DNA from: Enterococcus phoeniculicola ATCC BAA-412
Lineage (GTDB): Bacteria; Bacillota; Bacilli; Lactobacillales; Enterococcaceae
NCBI RefSeq assembly: GCF_000407505.1
Contig: NZ_ASWE01000001.1
Location: 555,324-619,323, forward strand
Direction: 5' to 3'
Length of the DNA stretch: 64,000 nt
In this document: in pieces, positions 33,571-42,499 of the stretch
Layout of the letters: the number at the start of each line of letters is the position of its first letter
How positions within the stretch are numbered: the stretch's first letter is position 1
Translations under genes and position numbers: made by a program
Notes under the pieces: model-generated
Told to the model about the DNA's origin: nothing
Databases searched by the model: none
What the model saw: the letters and a program-made list of their open reading frames with translations, nothing else

Positions 33571-34641
33571 TTAGTTTGTTCCTTCTTTCTCAGCTGTATA
33601 TTTTTTAATTGTAGGAAGAATATCATTTCCAATGATTTCAATATTTTTCATTAGTTTGTCAAAGGGAACACCGCCGAAATCAATCTGAGCCATAAAACGC
33701 TGCATCCCAAACAGTTCATGTTGATAAAGAAGTTTTTCAATAATCTGATTTTTGTCCCCCACCATTAAAGCATCGTGAGGATGAGGTGCTTGCGCGAATT
33801 GCTGACGAGGATACCCACTGCCGCGAATCATCTTAAATCCGTAGTCTAAATGCGAATACATCCCTCTCAAAGCTTCTTGTGTGCTATCTGCTACATAAAA
33901 TAAGCTTGTTGTTGCAAGAGGTAACTCAGCAGGATTATGACCGGCACGATCAGCTGCTTCATAGTAAGCGTCGACGGAAGCGGCAAAGTTTACGGCAGGA
34001 CCGCCTAAAGTAGTCAACATCATTGGAATTCCCATATACCCGGCTTTAATAGCACTTGCTGGAGGACCGCCTACTGCACGCCAAATGGGTAGATTTCCTT
34101 CTTTAGGTTGTGGTAATATTTCTGCATTATGTAGTGGTGCCCGAAATTCACCTTCCCAAGTAATCCGTTCATTTTCATTGAGTAATTTAAGTAAGGCAAG
34201 CTTTTCCTCAAAAATTTCTTCATAATCTTGTAAATCAACGCCAAATAAATCATATGCGCCTGTACGTGACCCACGTCCAGCAACAATTTCTGCCCGTCCA
34301 TCTGAAATTAAATCAATCGTAGAAAAATCCTCATATACACGGACTGGATCAGCAACACTTAGCACAGTAGCTGTACTTGCTAGTTTAATTTTACTCGTTG
34401 CTTGAGCGATAGCTCCTAGAATCACACTGTGGGCTTGTCCTGCAAAATATTTTTGATGACTTTCACCTAACCCAAATACATCGATACCAGCTTGTTCAGC
34501 AAGCACGCTTGCTTCAATAATTTCATTGATTCGTTGTTGAGCGCTTATTTGCTTTCCTGTTTCAGGGTTTGTCATGTGATCTCCGAGAGAATAAAGACCA
34601 AATTCCATTCCTTTTTTTCTATCAATTCGATAATTTTTCAT
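33571..34641 (-). CDS. LLM class flavin-dependent oxidoreductase
   Basis: 356 residues, a bacterial luciferase-like monooxygenase. Seen: FGLYSLGDH at the N-terminus, GIDVFGLGESHQ near residue 53, IKLASTATVLSVADPVRVYEDF near residue 85, and GRAEIVAGRGSRTGAYDLFG near residue 115. It uses reduced FMN and O2; the substrate is unknown. RBS AGGAGG lies 8 bases before ATG 34641. It is co-transcribed between a MarR gene and the FMN reductase. Confidence 0.88.
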   Translation of the reverse strand: MKNYRIDRKKGMEFGLYSLGDHMTNPETGKQISAQQRINEIIEASVLAEQAGIDVFGLGESHQKYFAGQAHSVILGAIAQATSKIKLASTATVLSVADPVRVYEDFSTIDLISDGRAEIVAGRGSRTGAYDLFGVDLQDYEEIFEEKLALLKLLNENERITWEGEFRAPLHNAEILPQPKEGNLPIWRAVGGPPASAIKAGYMGIPMMLTTLGGPAVNFAASVDAYYEAADRAGHNPAELPLATTSLFYVADSTQEALRGMYSHLDYGFKMIRGSGYPRQQFAQAPHPHDALMVGDKNQIIEKLLYQHELFGMQRFMAQIDFGGVPFDKLMKNIEIIGNDILPTIKKYTAEKEGTN

Positions 34642-34672
34642 CGTTATAGCCTCCTAAATTCGTATAGTCAGT

Positions 34673-35101
34673 TTATTCATCTTCCTGAATGGTTTTTGTC
34701 ACTTTTGTTAATAGACGAAACAATGTTTTTTGTTCTTCTTTAGATAGGTCTTTAAACATATCTACTTGGTAGTCCACTTGTTTGTTGTAAGCTTCATCTA
34801 ATTTTTTTTGTCCTTTTGGAGAAAGCTGAATATAGTTATTTTTTCCTTCTTTTTTCTTAAGAATCAGCTCATCCTCCACCATCCGACTCAAAAGACGAGA
34901 AATTCCACCTTGTGTAACCGTAAGTTTATTTGCTAAATCAATCTGTGTAATCGGCTGATAAGTAGCAACTTGAACCATAATTTCAAACTGAGTAATGGTT
35001 AAATCAAATTGACGTAAAAAATCATTTGATAGACAGTTAACTTGATGAGTCAGTCTAGAAAGTCGTAACCAAACAATTAATTCATAGGGGATTTTTTTCA
35101 T
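34673..35101 (-). CDS. MarR family transcriptional regulator
   Basis: 142 residues with the winged helix of the MarR family: QIDLANKLTVTQGGISRLLSRMVEDELILKKKEG (residues ~61-95, recognition helix QGGISRLL) and dimerisation helices at both ends. ATG 35101 with AGGAGG 7 bases upstream is preferred over the ATG at 35152. First gene of the operon with the monooxygenase and FMN reductase. It probably autoregulates through the two perfect palindromes immediately upstream, and responds to a small aromatic or oxidising ligand (family knowledge). Confidence 0.88.
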   Translation of the reverse strand: MKKIPYELIVWLRLSRLTHQVNCLSNDFLRQFDLTITQFEIMVQVATYQPITQIDLANKLTVTQGGISRLLSRMVEDELILKKKEGKNNYIQLSPKGQKKLDEAYNKQVDYQVDMFKDLSKEEQKTLFRLLTKVTKTIQEDE

Positions 35102-35123
35102 GTTCTTACCTCCTGATATCGTT

Positions 35124-35139
35124 ACTTTACATGTAAAGT
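35124..35139. promoter_or_regulatory. MarR operator 1 (perfect palindrome)
   Basis: ACTTTACATGTAAAGT, a perfect 16-bp palindrome just before the marR ribosome binding site. The 14-bp core recurs at 35161-35174 with centres 36 bp apart. Confidence 0.75.
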
Positions 35140-35160
35140 GAAATAGAAGCAAGATTTATG

Positions 35161-35174
35161 CTTTACATGTAAAG
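35161..35174. promoter_or_regulatory. MarR operator 2 (perfect palindrome)
   Basis: CTTTACATGTAAAG, identical to the core of the first palindrome. It probably covers the promoter of the operon. Confidence 0.75.
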
Positions 35175-35909
35175 TGTTGGTAGAGTCGTCCATCATGTAA
35201 GAAAATGAGGAACGTTCTTTTGACTGTCTGTTTGAAGAGGACGTTGTTTTCAGTAAAAACATTTTTTTATTTTATAAAAATTGGTGTGCTTGCTTCTGTT
35301 GTGTGTACTCAAACAGGGGGTTGCTGACTGAGGGATTCAGTAATGACTGCGAAGGTATCCATTTGTTTTTTTTTGCATTGCCATCTCCTGACTAATTCTT
35401 TTCTAAATTTCTTTTTCCAGTGACAGTGCCGATAGGATAGATAGTTTAGATGCTTATGGAAGATTTTGATGTGGCTTAGACTTTCGGATAAATATGTTTT
35501 CCAGCAGCAGAGCGGTGCGTCTGGCCACCAAGCTAGTTTTGGGTAAATTAACTCGTGCTATTGTTATGATACGAAAAGAGAATAGAGAAAGCAGAGGTAC
35601 ACTAACACTCGAAATTAATCTGTACTATTACTTGTTGTCATAGAATTTTTTGGTGAAATAATTAAAAGAATACTTCTCTAAACAAATAGATGAATAGTGA
35701 TGTACAGAAAAAAATAGCGTAAGTGTTGTCTCCTAATAGAAACAGTGAAGAAGAAAATCTAATAAGATAGTGAGTATAGAAAACAAGAAAAATTGCATAA
35801 AATAGTGACTAAAATATTCTCATAATCCCTATTAAATTAGGAATTAAGTGCCGTTTTTTCTAATAAACGAACGTTAAGTCAGGAGAATGAGTTCTTTTGC
35901 TAAATTTAG
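35175..35909. other. Long intergenic region without a recognised gene
   Basis: About 730 bp with no significant open frame on either strand, AT-rich with scattered stop codons. The end carries TAATAAACGAACGTTA (35872-35887), related in sequence to the repeat at 14474-14545. It may be decayed coding sequence. No RNA motif was identified before the riboswitch promoter. Confidence 0.5.
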
Positions 35910-35938
35910 TTGACAGTTGTCCAATTAAAGACCATAAT
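35910..35938 (+). promoter_or_regulatory. Promoter of the riboswitch leader
   Basis: TTGACA (35910-35915), 17 bp, CATAAT (35933-35938). Transcription from near 35945 would begin just upstream of the riboswitch aptamer. Confidence 0.75.
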
Positions 35939-35948
35939 GGGGTACATA

Positions 35949-36038
35949 TTTAGGGGAGTAGCACATAGTCAACTATGATTTTAGGTCAACAGCAAGTGAG
36001 AAATTCACTGGTCTAAAATTTTTATTGCAAGACCTAAG
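35949..36038 (+). ncRNA. yybP-ykoY (Mn2+) riboswitch aptamer
   Basis: The hallmark loop GGGGAGTAGC (35953-35962), the GTCAACA joining segment, a GTGAG/TTCAC helix followed by TGGTC, and the closing GCAAGACC (36027-36034) all match the manganese-sensing yybP-ykoY class; the ends TTTAGG and CCTAAG form P1. The 3' P1 strand also begins the terminator stem, the classic layout in which Mn2+ binding stabilises P1 and allows read-through. Downstream is a KUP potassium transporter rather than the usual Mn exporter or P-type ATPase. Confidence 0.88.
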
Positions 36039-36075
36039 TGTCAGGTTGTGAAACCGTCGCTTAGGTCTTTTTTAT
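36030..36075 (+). terminator. Riboswitch-controlled terminator
   Basis: AGACCTAAG (36030-36038) pairs with CTTAGGTCT (36060-36068), with an inner GGTT/AACC hairpin, followed by a T run. The 5' strand overlaps riboswitch P1, so formation of the aptamer and of the terminator are exclusive. Confidence 0.85.
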
Positions 36076-36216
36076 ATAGAGCAAGAGTTGATGGAAATTG
36101 TTATTTTCTGAATAGTAGTTTATTCAATGGTTTGAATAGACAGGGATGTAATAGGAGTCCCAGTACAGCATCTTACACAAAAAATATAAAGTAAGGTGAC
36201 AAGGAGGATAAGGAAA

Positions 36217-38223
36217 GTGTCTGAACAAAAGAAGCATACAGCAAAAAAACTCTCCGCTGCTGGATTAATGGTAGCGATGGGTGTGGTATATGGAGATATA
36301 GGAACAAGTCCGCTGTATGTTATGAAAGCAATTGTTGGGGATAATGGCGGATTGGAGAGTCTAAATCCTGACTTTGTTATCGGAGCAGTATCATTAATTT
36401 TTTGGACATTGACGTTATTAACAACGATCAAGTATGTCATGATTGCCTTAAATGCAGATAACCATGGTGAAGGAGGAATCTTTTCTCTTTATACACTGGT
36501 GCGAAAAGGGAGCAAGTATTTAATTGTGCCCGCAATGATTGGCGGTGCGGCTTTACTAGCTGACGGAGTTTTGACGCCAGCAGTAACGGTGACCACAGCA
36601 ATCGAAGGACTTAGAGGAATTCCACTGTTTTATGATCGCTTTGGAAATGACCAACAGGTTATCGTAGTCATCACTTTGGCGATTATTCTGATTCTATTTT
36701 CTGTTCAACGATTTGGGACAGAAATGGTTGGAAAAGCATTTGGTCCAATCATGTTTTTATGGTTCACTTTCTTAGGTGTAATGGGTATCATCAATTTTAG
36801 CCAAGATTTATCAGTGATCCGTTCGTTAAATCCTTATTATGCAATTCAGTTATTACTCAGTCCAGACAATAAACTAGGGCTATTTATATTAGGGAATATC
36901 TTTCTGGCGACGACCGGAGCTGAAGCTTTGTACTCCGATTTGGGCCATGTAGGCAAACAAAATATTCGTATGAGCTGGCCTTATATCAAAGTTTGTCTGG
37001 TCTTAAATTATTTTGGTCAAGCCGCTTGGTTGCTAAATGTCTATAAAGATCCAACCGCACAAGAGATTGAAAACTTAAATCCATTCTTTCAGATGATGCC
37101 AAGTGGGATGATGGTGATAGGTGTTGGATTTGCAACAGTTGCAGCAGTGATTGCTTCTCAAGCGTTGATTTCAGGATCGTTTACCCTTGTTTCAGAAGCA
37201 ATTAAACTAAAACTTTTACCAAGACTAAAAATTATTTATCCAGGAAGCAGTATCGGTCAAATGTACATTCCTGCCATAAACCTTGTTTTATGGATTGCTT
37301 GTTCTTTAATTGTAATTACTTTTAGAACATCCACACATATGGAGGCAGCTTATGGGCTGTCAATCACTGTTACCATGTTAATGACCACTGTGTTACTGTA
37401 TTTTTATTTAATTCAAAAGGGAACGTCGCACATTTTTGCTCATATTATTACGCTGTTCTTTGGCGCAGTAGAAGCAATCTTCTTTATCTCTAGTGTTGTG
37501 AAATTTTTCCACGGCGGTTTTGTAGCTGTTGGTATTGCACTAGTCATTTTGTCAATTATGACGATTTGGGAACGCGGGAATATTATTCAGGCAAATGCAG
37601 CGGATGAGGTCTTGTTATCAGATTACATTCCTCAAATTGAAATGCTTAGAAAAGATACGCGGATTCCTACTTATCAAACGAACGTTGTATTCATGGTACC
37701 TAATTTAGATAATGATCGGATTGGGAAGCAATTTATGTATTCGATTTTGGATAAACGTCCGAAACGAGCAACTGTCTATTGGTTTGTGAATGTTGAGGTA
37801 ACCGACGAACCGTTTACTCAAGAATATCAAGTGGACATGATGGAGACTGATTTCATTGTGAAAGTGAAGCTTTTCTTAGGCTTCCGAATTCAACAAGATG
37901 TAAATGTGTATTTGCGCCAAATTATTCATGATCTTATGAAGAGCGGAAGACTAGCTAAACAACCGCAATGCTATACAATCACTCCAGGGCGAGAAGTTGG
38001 GGATTTCCAATTTGTTTTAATTCAAGAAGAGCTTTCTAATGTTACGACACTTGATCGATGGGATCGTCAAATTATGCAGGCAAAGCTTGCTATTAAGCGA
38101 CACACAACGACTCCGGAAAGCTGGTTTGGATTGGAATATAGTGATGTAAGATATGAAACCATTCCACTAATTATTGGACAAACTAGAAAGACCTGGCTAA
38201 AAGAACGTAAGGCTAGTGAATAG
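36217..38223 (+). CDS. kup: KUP family potassium transporter
   Basis: 668 residues, the usual length for bacterial KUP. The N-terminal motif GLMVAMGVVYGDIGTSPLYV is diagnostic; about 12 membrane helices follow, then a cytoplasmic domain from residue ~460. It imports K+ with H+. GTG 36217 is taken as start since AAGGAGG lies 9 bases upstream; the longer GTG at 36196 has none. It lies behind a yybP-ykoY riboswitch and terminator. KUP genes of lactic acid bacteria are usually tied to c-di-AMP control, so Mn2+ control here is unexpected. Confidence 0.93.
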   Translation: MSEQKKHTAKKLSAAGLMVAMGVVYGDIGTSPLYVMKAIVGDNGGLESLNPDFVIGAVSLIFWTLTLLTTIKYVMIALNADNHGEGGIFSLYTLVRKGSKYLIVPAMIGGAALLADGVLTPAVTVTTAIEGLRGIPLFYDRFGNDQQVIVVITLAIILILFSVQRFGTEMVGKAFGPIMFLWFTFLGVMGIINFSQDLSVIRSLNPYYAIQLLLSPDNKLGLFILGNIFLATTGAEALYSDLGHVGKQNIRMSWPYIKVCLVLNYFGQAAWLLNVYKDPTAQEIENLNPFFQMMPSGMMVIGVGFATVAAVIASQALISGSFTLVSEAIKLKLLPRLKIIYPGSSIGQMYIPAINLVLWIACSLIVITFRTSTHMEAAYGLSITVTMLMTTVLLYFYLIQKGTSHIFAHIITLFFGAVEAIFFISSVVKFFHGGFVAVGIALVILSIMTIWERGNIIQANAADEVLLSDYIPQIEMLRKDTRIPTYQTNVVFMVPNLDNDRIGKQFMYSILDKRPKRATVYWFVNVEVTDEPFTQEYQVDMMETDFIVKVKLFLGFRIQQDVNVYLRQIIHDLMKSGRLAKQPQCYTITPGREVGDFQFVLIQEELSNVTTLDRWDRQIMQAKLAIKRHTTTPESWFGLEYSDVRYETIPLIIGQTRKTWLKERKASE

Positions 38224-38632
38224 CTGGTATTTTGCAAGAAGAGCTGTCCAACAGTATGAAGTCACTGAAAACTAAAGAGCAGAAGAAATTTCCCCTCTTA
38301 AAGTGTCCCCCTTATAGCGTTTGATGAGAGGGAAACGAAGCGTCTGTCTTCTTTACTAAAACTCTCAGCGCGATAGAACCATTTAAGTTATGAGGTTGTC
38401 CTCAAAAGTTGTCCGTGAAAAATACAACTTTTGAGGGCTTTTTTTGTGAACTTGAAAGAGAAAATCAAATCTGTTTTTTTGATATGAAAAGCAGTCACCG
38501 TGCTTTCAGCGAAAGACGCTTTTTCTGTTCCTTTCTGCTTTGCAGATTTTTTTTCAAAAATGAATAGTTACGGGTATGGAATTTTAAAAAAGAACAGTAT
38601 AATGGAAATGAAGAAAAAGGAGAGTTAGCTAT
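38224..38632. other. Intergenic region, 409 bp
   Basis: It contains the kup terminator (38400-38443), a hairpin TTTCCC-TCT / AGA-GGGAAA near 38290-38335 without a T run, and TATAAT at 38598-38603 as a probable -10 for the next gene. No open frame of note. Confidence 0.55.
38400..38447 (+). terminator. Terminator of kup
   Basis: CCTCAAAAGTTG (38400-38411) pairs perfectly with CAACTTTTGAGG (38425-38436) over 12 bp, followed by GCTTTTTTT. Confidence 0.85.
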
Positions 38633-39943
38633 ATGTGGATAAATTTTGTTATCTTAATTTTAATGATTGCGATTACGGCGCTGTTTGTTGCCAGTGAATT
38701 CGCACTTGTAAAGATTCGCCCCTCTAGATTAGAGCAGTTAAAAAATGACGGAGTGAAAAATGCAGATTTGGCACTCAAAGTCACCCATCATCTCGATGCC
38801 TATCTATCTGCAAGTCAGTTAGGGATTACACTGACAGGATTGATTATTGGGTGGGTTGGTGAAGGATCAGTTGCGGCAGTGTTAGAGCCGTTGATTGGCG
38901 GTCTTCCGCTGAGTGGTGCGTTGACCAAAACGATTTCTGTCGCATTAGGATTTATTATTGTTACTTATGTGGATGTGGTTGTTGGTGAGCTTCTGCCAAA
39001 GAGTTACAGTATCGTTTATACTGAAAAAGTAGTGCTCGCAATTGTGAAGCCCCTTCATTATTTTTATACGGCAATGTTTCCTTTCATCTGGCTGTTAAAT
39101 CATTCAGCTGCGGGGTTAGGAAAATTACTGGGTGTTCAATTAGCGACAGAAGGGGAAGAAACATTAAGTCAAGAAGAATTGACGCTTGTGGCGATGAATT
39201 CTTACCAAAAAGGTGAAATTACTAAAGAAGAATACCATTATCTGGAAAATGTTTTTGAATTTGATGACACACTTGCAAAAGACATTCAGGTGGATAGAAC
39301 ATCAATGGCTGTTTTTGAAGCAGATGATACAGTTCAACAAGCGATTAAAGAGTCTTTAGAGCAAGGACATACTCGGTATCCTGTAATTGAGGAGTCAAAA
39401 GATAACGTGTTAGGCTATGTGACGTTACCAGCGCTGATTCGTCAATCTTATGAGAACGATCAAGTACCAGTCGGAAGCTTAGTTGAAGAAGTCATAGTAG
39501 TAGCAGAAAATATGCCAATTAAAAAAGTTCTAACAGTTATGAGAAAAGAACGGAAACACTTAGCTATATTAAAAGATGAATATGGTGGCACAAGTGGGTT
39601 AGTGACAATTGAAGATATTCTTGAAGAGCTTGTGGGTGATATTCGTGATGAGACGGATGTAGATCGTTCATTGATTGTGAAGCAAATAGATGGAAGCTAT
39701 ATTGTTTCTGGTAAAATTAGCTTAGATGATTTTCAGCGCTATTTCCATGTACATGTGGATGAATTTGACTCATCGGAGTTTACGACACTTGCAGGTTACA
39801 TGTTAGACTTTGATAAAACAATTACCTCTGGAAGCCAATTAACCATTGGAGCTTTCCAGTTTACCGTGTTAGATTTTGAACCGGCACATATTAATTTTTT
39901 TAAAGTCACTCTAAGAAAAGAGACACAAGAGACAGATGTCTGA
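38633..39943 (+). CDS. CNNM/CorC family (HlyC-like) transporter-associated protein
   Basis: 436 residues in the standard order: an N-terminal DUF21 (CNNM) membrane domain (residues ~1-190, with EFALVKIRPSRLEQL), a CBS pair (residues ~210-340, VLGYVTLPALIRQS and KDEYGGTSGLVTIEDILEELVGDI), and a C-terminal CorC_HlyC domain. Often labelled hemolysin, the family is now linked to Mg2+ (and Co2+) efflux. AAAAGGAGAG lies before ATG 38633. A single-gene unit with a strong terminator. Confidence 0.9.
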   Translation: MWINFVILILMIAITALFVASEFALVKIRPSRLEQLKNDGVKNADLALKVTHHLDAYLSASQLGITLTGLIIGWVGEGSVAAVLEPLIGGLPLSGALTKTISVALGFIIVTYVDVVVGELLPKSYSIVYTEKVVLAIVKPLHYFYTAMFPFIWLLNHSAAGLGKLLGVQLATEGEETLSQEELTLVAMNSYQKGEITKEEYHYLENVFEFDDTLAKDIQVDRTSMAVFEADDTVQQAIKESLEQGHTRYPVIEESKDNVLGYVTLPALIRQSYENDQVPVGSLVEEVIVVAENMPIKKVLTVMRKERKHLAILKDEYGGTSGLVTIEDILEELVGDIRDETDVDRSLIVKQIDGSYIVSGKISLDDFQRYFHVHVDEFDSSEFTTLAGYMLDFDKTITSGSQLTIGAFQFTVLDFEPAHINFFKVTLRKETQETDV

Positions 39944-39951
39944 TGATAAGA

Positions 39952-40002
39952 ATATGCCTTGATTTAGAGAAAACAACTCTCTAAATCAAGGCATATTTTT
40001 TT
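39952..40002 (+). terminator. Terminator, probably bidirectional
   Basis: ATATGCCTTGATTTAGAGA (39952-39970) pairs perfectly with TCTCTAAATCAAGGCATAT (39978-39996) over 19 bp with a 7-base loop, followed by TTTTTT. It separates the convergent CNNM and GNAT genes. Confidence 0.9.
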
Positions 40003-40036
40003 GAGGTCGAGATAGGAAATGATTGATTAGTGTTAG

Positions 40037-40576
40037 CTATTCTGAAGAAACAGAAAATTCTGTGGCAAAGGAATAGATTCCTGAATGTGTGGAAAAATAG
40101 TCAGGAACAATTTCTTTTGCCATGAAAAACGAGGCGTCCTCTTCTGTGGAGAGTCCTTCTAGAAAAACATCATAATTACTGGCAGATTCAAAGCCAAAAC
40201 GATAGTAATAGTCAGGGGAACCAGTAATCAAAACAGCTTGATACTGTAATTCTCGTGCTTTCTCTAATGTATAAGTGATGAGTTGGGTACCAATGCCCTT
40301 ATTTTGATGATCTGGATGGATACTAAGGGGACCAAAACAAAGAACTTCTTTTGAAAATGATCCTTCAAATTTCATTCTGCTATAGGCAATATGGCCAATA
40401 ATTTGTTGATTTTCGACTGCAACATAGCTTAACTCTTTTATAAATGCAAGAGATTTTCGGAGCTGGCGAAGAATGAGATGCTCTGTACAGCCTGGCTGAT
40501 AGACATCCCAAAAAGCATCTCTTGTGAGTTCTTCTACTATCCGATAATCATACGCTGTTTCTAGTCTAATTTTCAT
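40037..40576 (-). CDS. GNAT family N-acetyltransferase
   Basis: 179 residues, YhbS-like. The acetyl-CoA binding motif A is SIHPDHQNKGIGTQLITYTLEKA near residue 88, preceded by CFGPL, and the C-terminal GSPDYYYRFGFESA segment is typical of this group. Acceptor substrate unknown. It starts 9 bp after the MATE gene stop, so it is the second gene of a minus-strand operon. Confidence 0.85.
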   Translation of the reverse strand: MKIRLETAYDYRIVEELTRDAFWDVYQPGCTEHLILRQLRKSLAFIKELSYVAVENQQIIGHIAYSRMKFEGSFSKEVLCFGPLSIHPDHQNKGIGTQLITYTLEKARELQYQAVLITGSPDYYYRFGFESASNYDVFLEGLSTEEDASFFMAKEIVPDYFSTHSGIYSFATEFSVSSE

Positions 40577-40585
40577 AATAGCTCC

Positions 40586-41950
40586 TTAGACAGCAAGATT
40601 GCTTTTTTCCTGCTGTTCTTTTTCTAGTATTTTTAGTGATTTCATCGCTTTTATATAGGAATAAAGTAAGACCACGACAGAACCAATCCAAGCAAGTGGC
40701 GAGGCAGCAGCAGCTCCTGTATAGCCAATTAACTGGGTTAAGAAGATAGCTGCAAATGAGCGCATAAGTAACTCCATAATTCCTGCAATTGTTGGAATTT
40801 TACTTTGTCCCAAGCCTTGTAAAGTATAGCGTAAAATAAATAATATTGCTAAAATCCAATACATAGAACCATTCACATTAAAATAAATTTGTGAGAGTTC
40901 AAAGACTTTTACCTCACTGGTACTTACAAATAGCCGTACGAGATAATGACCGAACAAGATGACGACTGCCCCTGCTGCAATACTAAATCCACAGCTCATA
41001 ATCAAGCACTGCTTAACTCCTTTTAGAATACGGCCATATTCTTTTGCACCATAGTTTTGTGCAGTAAAGGTTGCCATTGTCACACCAAAGGACATCATAG
41101 GTTGAGTTGCAAACTGATCAATACGACCTGCAGCAGCTTGTGCAGCAACAACATCTGTACCTAAACTATTTAACGCCGATTGTAAAATAATGGCACCAAT
41201 AGCAATAATGGATGCTTGAAAGGCCATAGGTAAAGCGATGTTCAAATGTTTACGTAGTTCTTTTTTATCCCAAACAAAATCTTTTCGATGAAGCTGAAGG
41301 AGGGGGATTTTCTTTTTTATATAAATGAGGCAAAGAAGACTTGCCACCATTTGGGCAATCACGGTTGCGTAGCCGGCTCCTTCCACCCCCATACCAAAGT
41401 AAAGGATGAAAATTAAATCCAAGAGAACATTCACTATTACTGCAATCACAAGGAAAAATAATGGTGTTCGACTGTCCCCTAAAGCTCGAATAATATTTGA
41501 TAAAAGATTAAAGGTCATTGCAGCAAAAATTCCTGCTAGGATGACCGAGATAAAGGCTTGTGCTTGATCAATAATTTCTGCAGGTGTTTGCATGAGAAGC
41601 AGCATCGGTCGTAAAAAGACTAAACTCACTATTGTTAAGACAGCAGTCACAATGAAGCTAATTATAATTCCAGTTGCAAAGCTTCGTTTGACCCCTCGAA
41701 AATCCTGTGCACCAAAACGTTGTGCTGTTATTATTGATAAACCAGAAGTCAAACCTTGGGCAAAACCAATGATTAAAAACGTTAGGCTACCTGTAGAGCC
41801 AACCGCTGCAAGTGCATTTTTCCCAAGTGTCTGGCCGACAATAATCATATCCACCATATTATAAAATTGTTGAAAAATATTCCCAATTAATAATGGAATA
41901 GTAAAAATAAAAATTAATTTTGCGGGATTTCCCTTTGTTAGTTCTCTCAT
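40586..41950 (-). CDS. MATE family efflux transporter
   Basis: 454 residues, about 12 membrane helices in two repeated halves, each opening with a similar motif: PLLIGNIFQQFYNMVDMIIVGQTLG in the first and a GRIDQFATQPMMSFGVTMATFTAQNYGAKEYGR stretch in the second. The family exports drugs or metabolites with Na+ or H+. A dyad (42001-42022) lies in the promoter region. First gene of an operon with the GNAT protein. Confidence 0.9.
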   Translation of the reverse strand: MRELTKGNPAKLIFIFTIPLLIGNIFQQFYNMVDMIIVGQTLGKNALAAVGSTGSLTFLIIGFAQGLTSGLSIITAQRFGAQDFRGVKRSFATGIIISFIVTAVLTIVSLVFLRPMLLLMQTPAEIIDQAQAFISVILAGIFAAMTFNLLSNIIRALGDSRTPLFFLVIAVIVNVLLDLIFILYFGMGVEGAGYATVIAQMVASLLCLIYIKKKIPLLQLHRKDFVWDKKELRKHLNIALPMAFQASIIAIGAIILQSALNSLGTDVVAAQAAAGRIDQFATQPMMSFGVTMATFTAQNYGAKEYGRILKGVKQCLIMSCGFSIAAGAVVILFGHYLVRLFVSTSEVKVFELSQIYFNVNGSMYWILAILFILRYTLQGLGQSKIPTIAGIMELLMRSFAAIFLTQLIGYTGAAAASPLAWIGSVVVLLYSYIKAMKSLKILEKEQQEKSNLAV

Positions 41951-42000
41951 TACTACGACCTCATCTCACCTTAAACTAAAATAATCAGTACAATACTAGC

Positions 42001-42022
42001 ATAGGAAAGGAAACTTTCCTAT
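42001..42022. promoter_or_regulatory. Dyad upstream of the MATE gene
   Basis: ATAGGAAAG (42001-42009) and CTTTCCTAT (42014-42022) form a 9-bp perfect inverted repeat with a 4-base centre, upstream of the MATE start at the -35 distance from a TATTGT element. A repressor site is plausible; no T run suggests a terminator. Confidence 0.4.
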
Positions 42023-42110
42023 CATTTTCAACAGCTTTCAGCATCGTAACGAAAGATTTCAGCAAATTAAATTTTTGATTACGACTAACTGTTTCTTTAA
42101 TAAAGTATAG

Positions 42111-42160
42111 AAAAAAAGAGCCTTCTCACAAATCACCTGTTGTGGTTTGCGAAAGGGCTC
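42111..42160 (-). terminator. Terminator of the DUF960 gene
   Basis: On the minus strand GAGCCC and GGCTC close an imperfect stem (GAGCC at 42118-42122, GGGCTC at 42155-42160 on plus), with inner CAAA/TTTG and CAC/GTG pairs, followed by a T run corresponding to A at 42111-42117. Confidence 0.75.
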
Positions 42161-42175
42161 ATTATTCTTTAAGGC

Positions 42176-42499
42176 TTATCGCTGTTTAATTTCACTTGGT
42201 AAAAGAATGGTTTGCCGGGTACCGTCGTCAAAAGCAAAGACTTGTTTTGGATAGTTGTTGGAGTAATGAAATGGCAAGTCAATATCCATCTCTACCTCAG
42301 AGTTTTCTTGAGAAAAGTGCATCGTCACAAGTCCTCCGCGATTAACTAAATCAAATGTAAGGACATTTGTTAGTGGAATCACTCCTTTTAAATTCAAATC
42401 GATAATTACCCAAATACTATCAATTAGCTCTCCAGGTAAACTCGATACAACTCCGACTGAGGCAAATCGACTGCGATTCCTATCAAATTGTTCAAACAT
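42176..42499 (-). CDS. DUF960 family protein
   Basis: 107 residues. The pattern RFASVGVVSSLPGELIDSIWVIID at the N-terminus and TMHFSQENSEVEMDIDLPF in the middle match DUF960, a small cytosolic protein of lactic acid bacteria and staphylococci with no assigned function. AAGGAGG lies upstream of the ATG. Monocistronic. Confidence 0.75.
   Translation of the reverse strand: MFEQFDRNRSRFASVGVVSSLPGELIDSIWVIIDLNLKGVIPLTNVLTFDLVNRGGLVTMHFSQENSEVEMDIDLPFHYSNNYPKQVFAFDDGTRQTILLPSEIKQR

Noticed and set aside
35949-36038. c-di-AMP (ydaO) riboswitch before kup
   Set aside because: Expected from KUP biology, but the sequence lacks the ydaO core and matches the yybP-ykoY class in all its hallmark segments.
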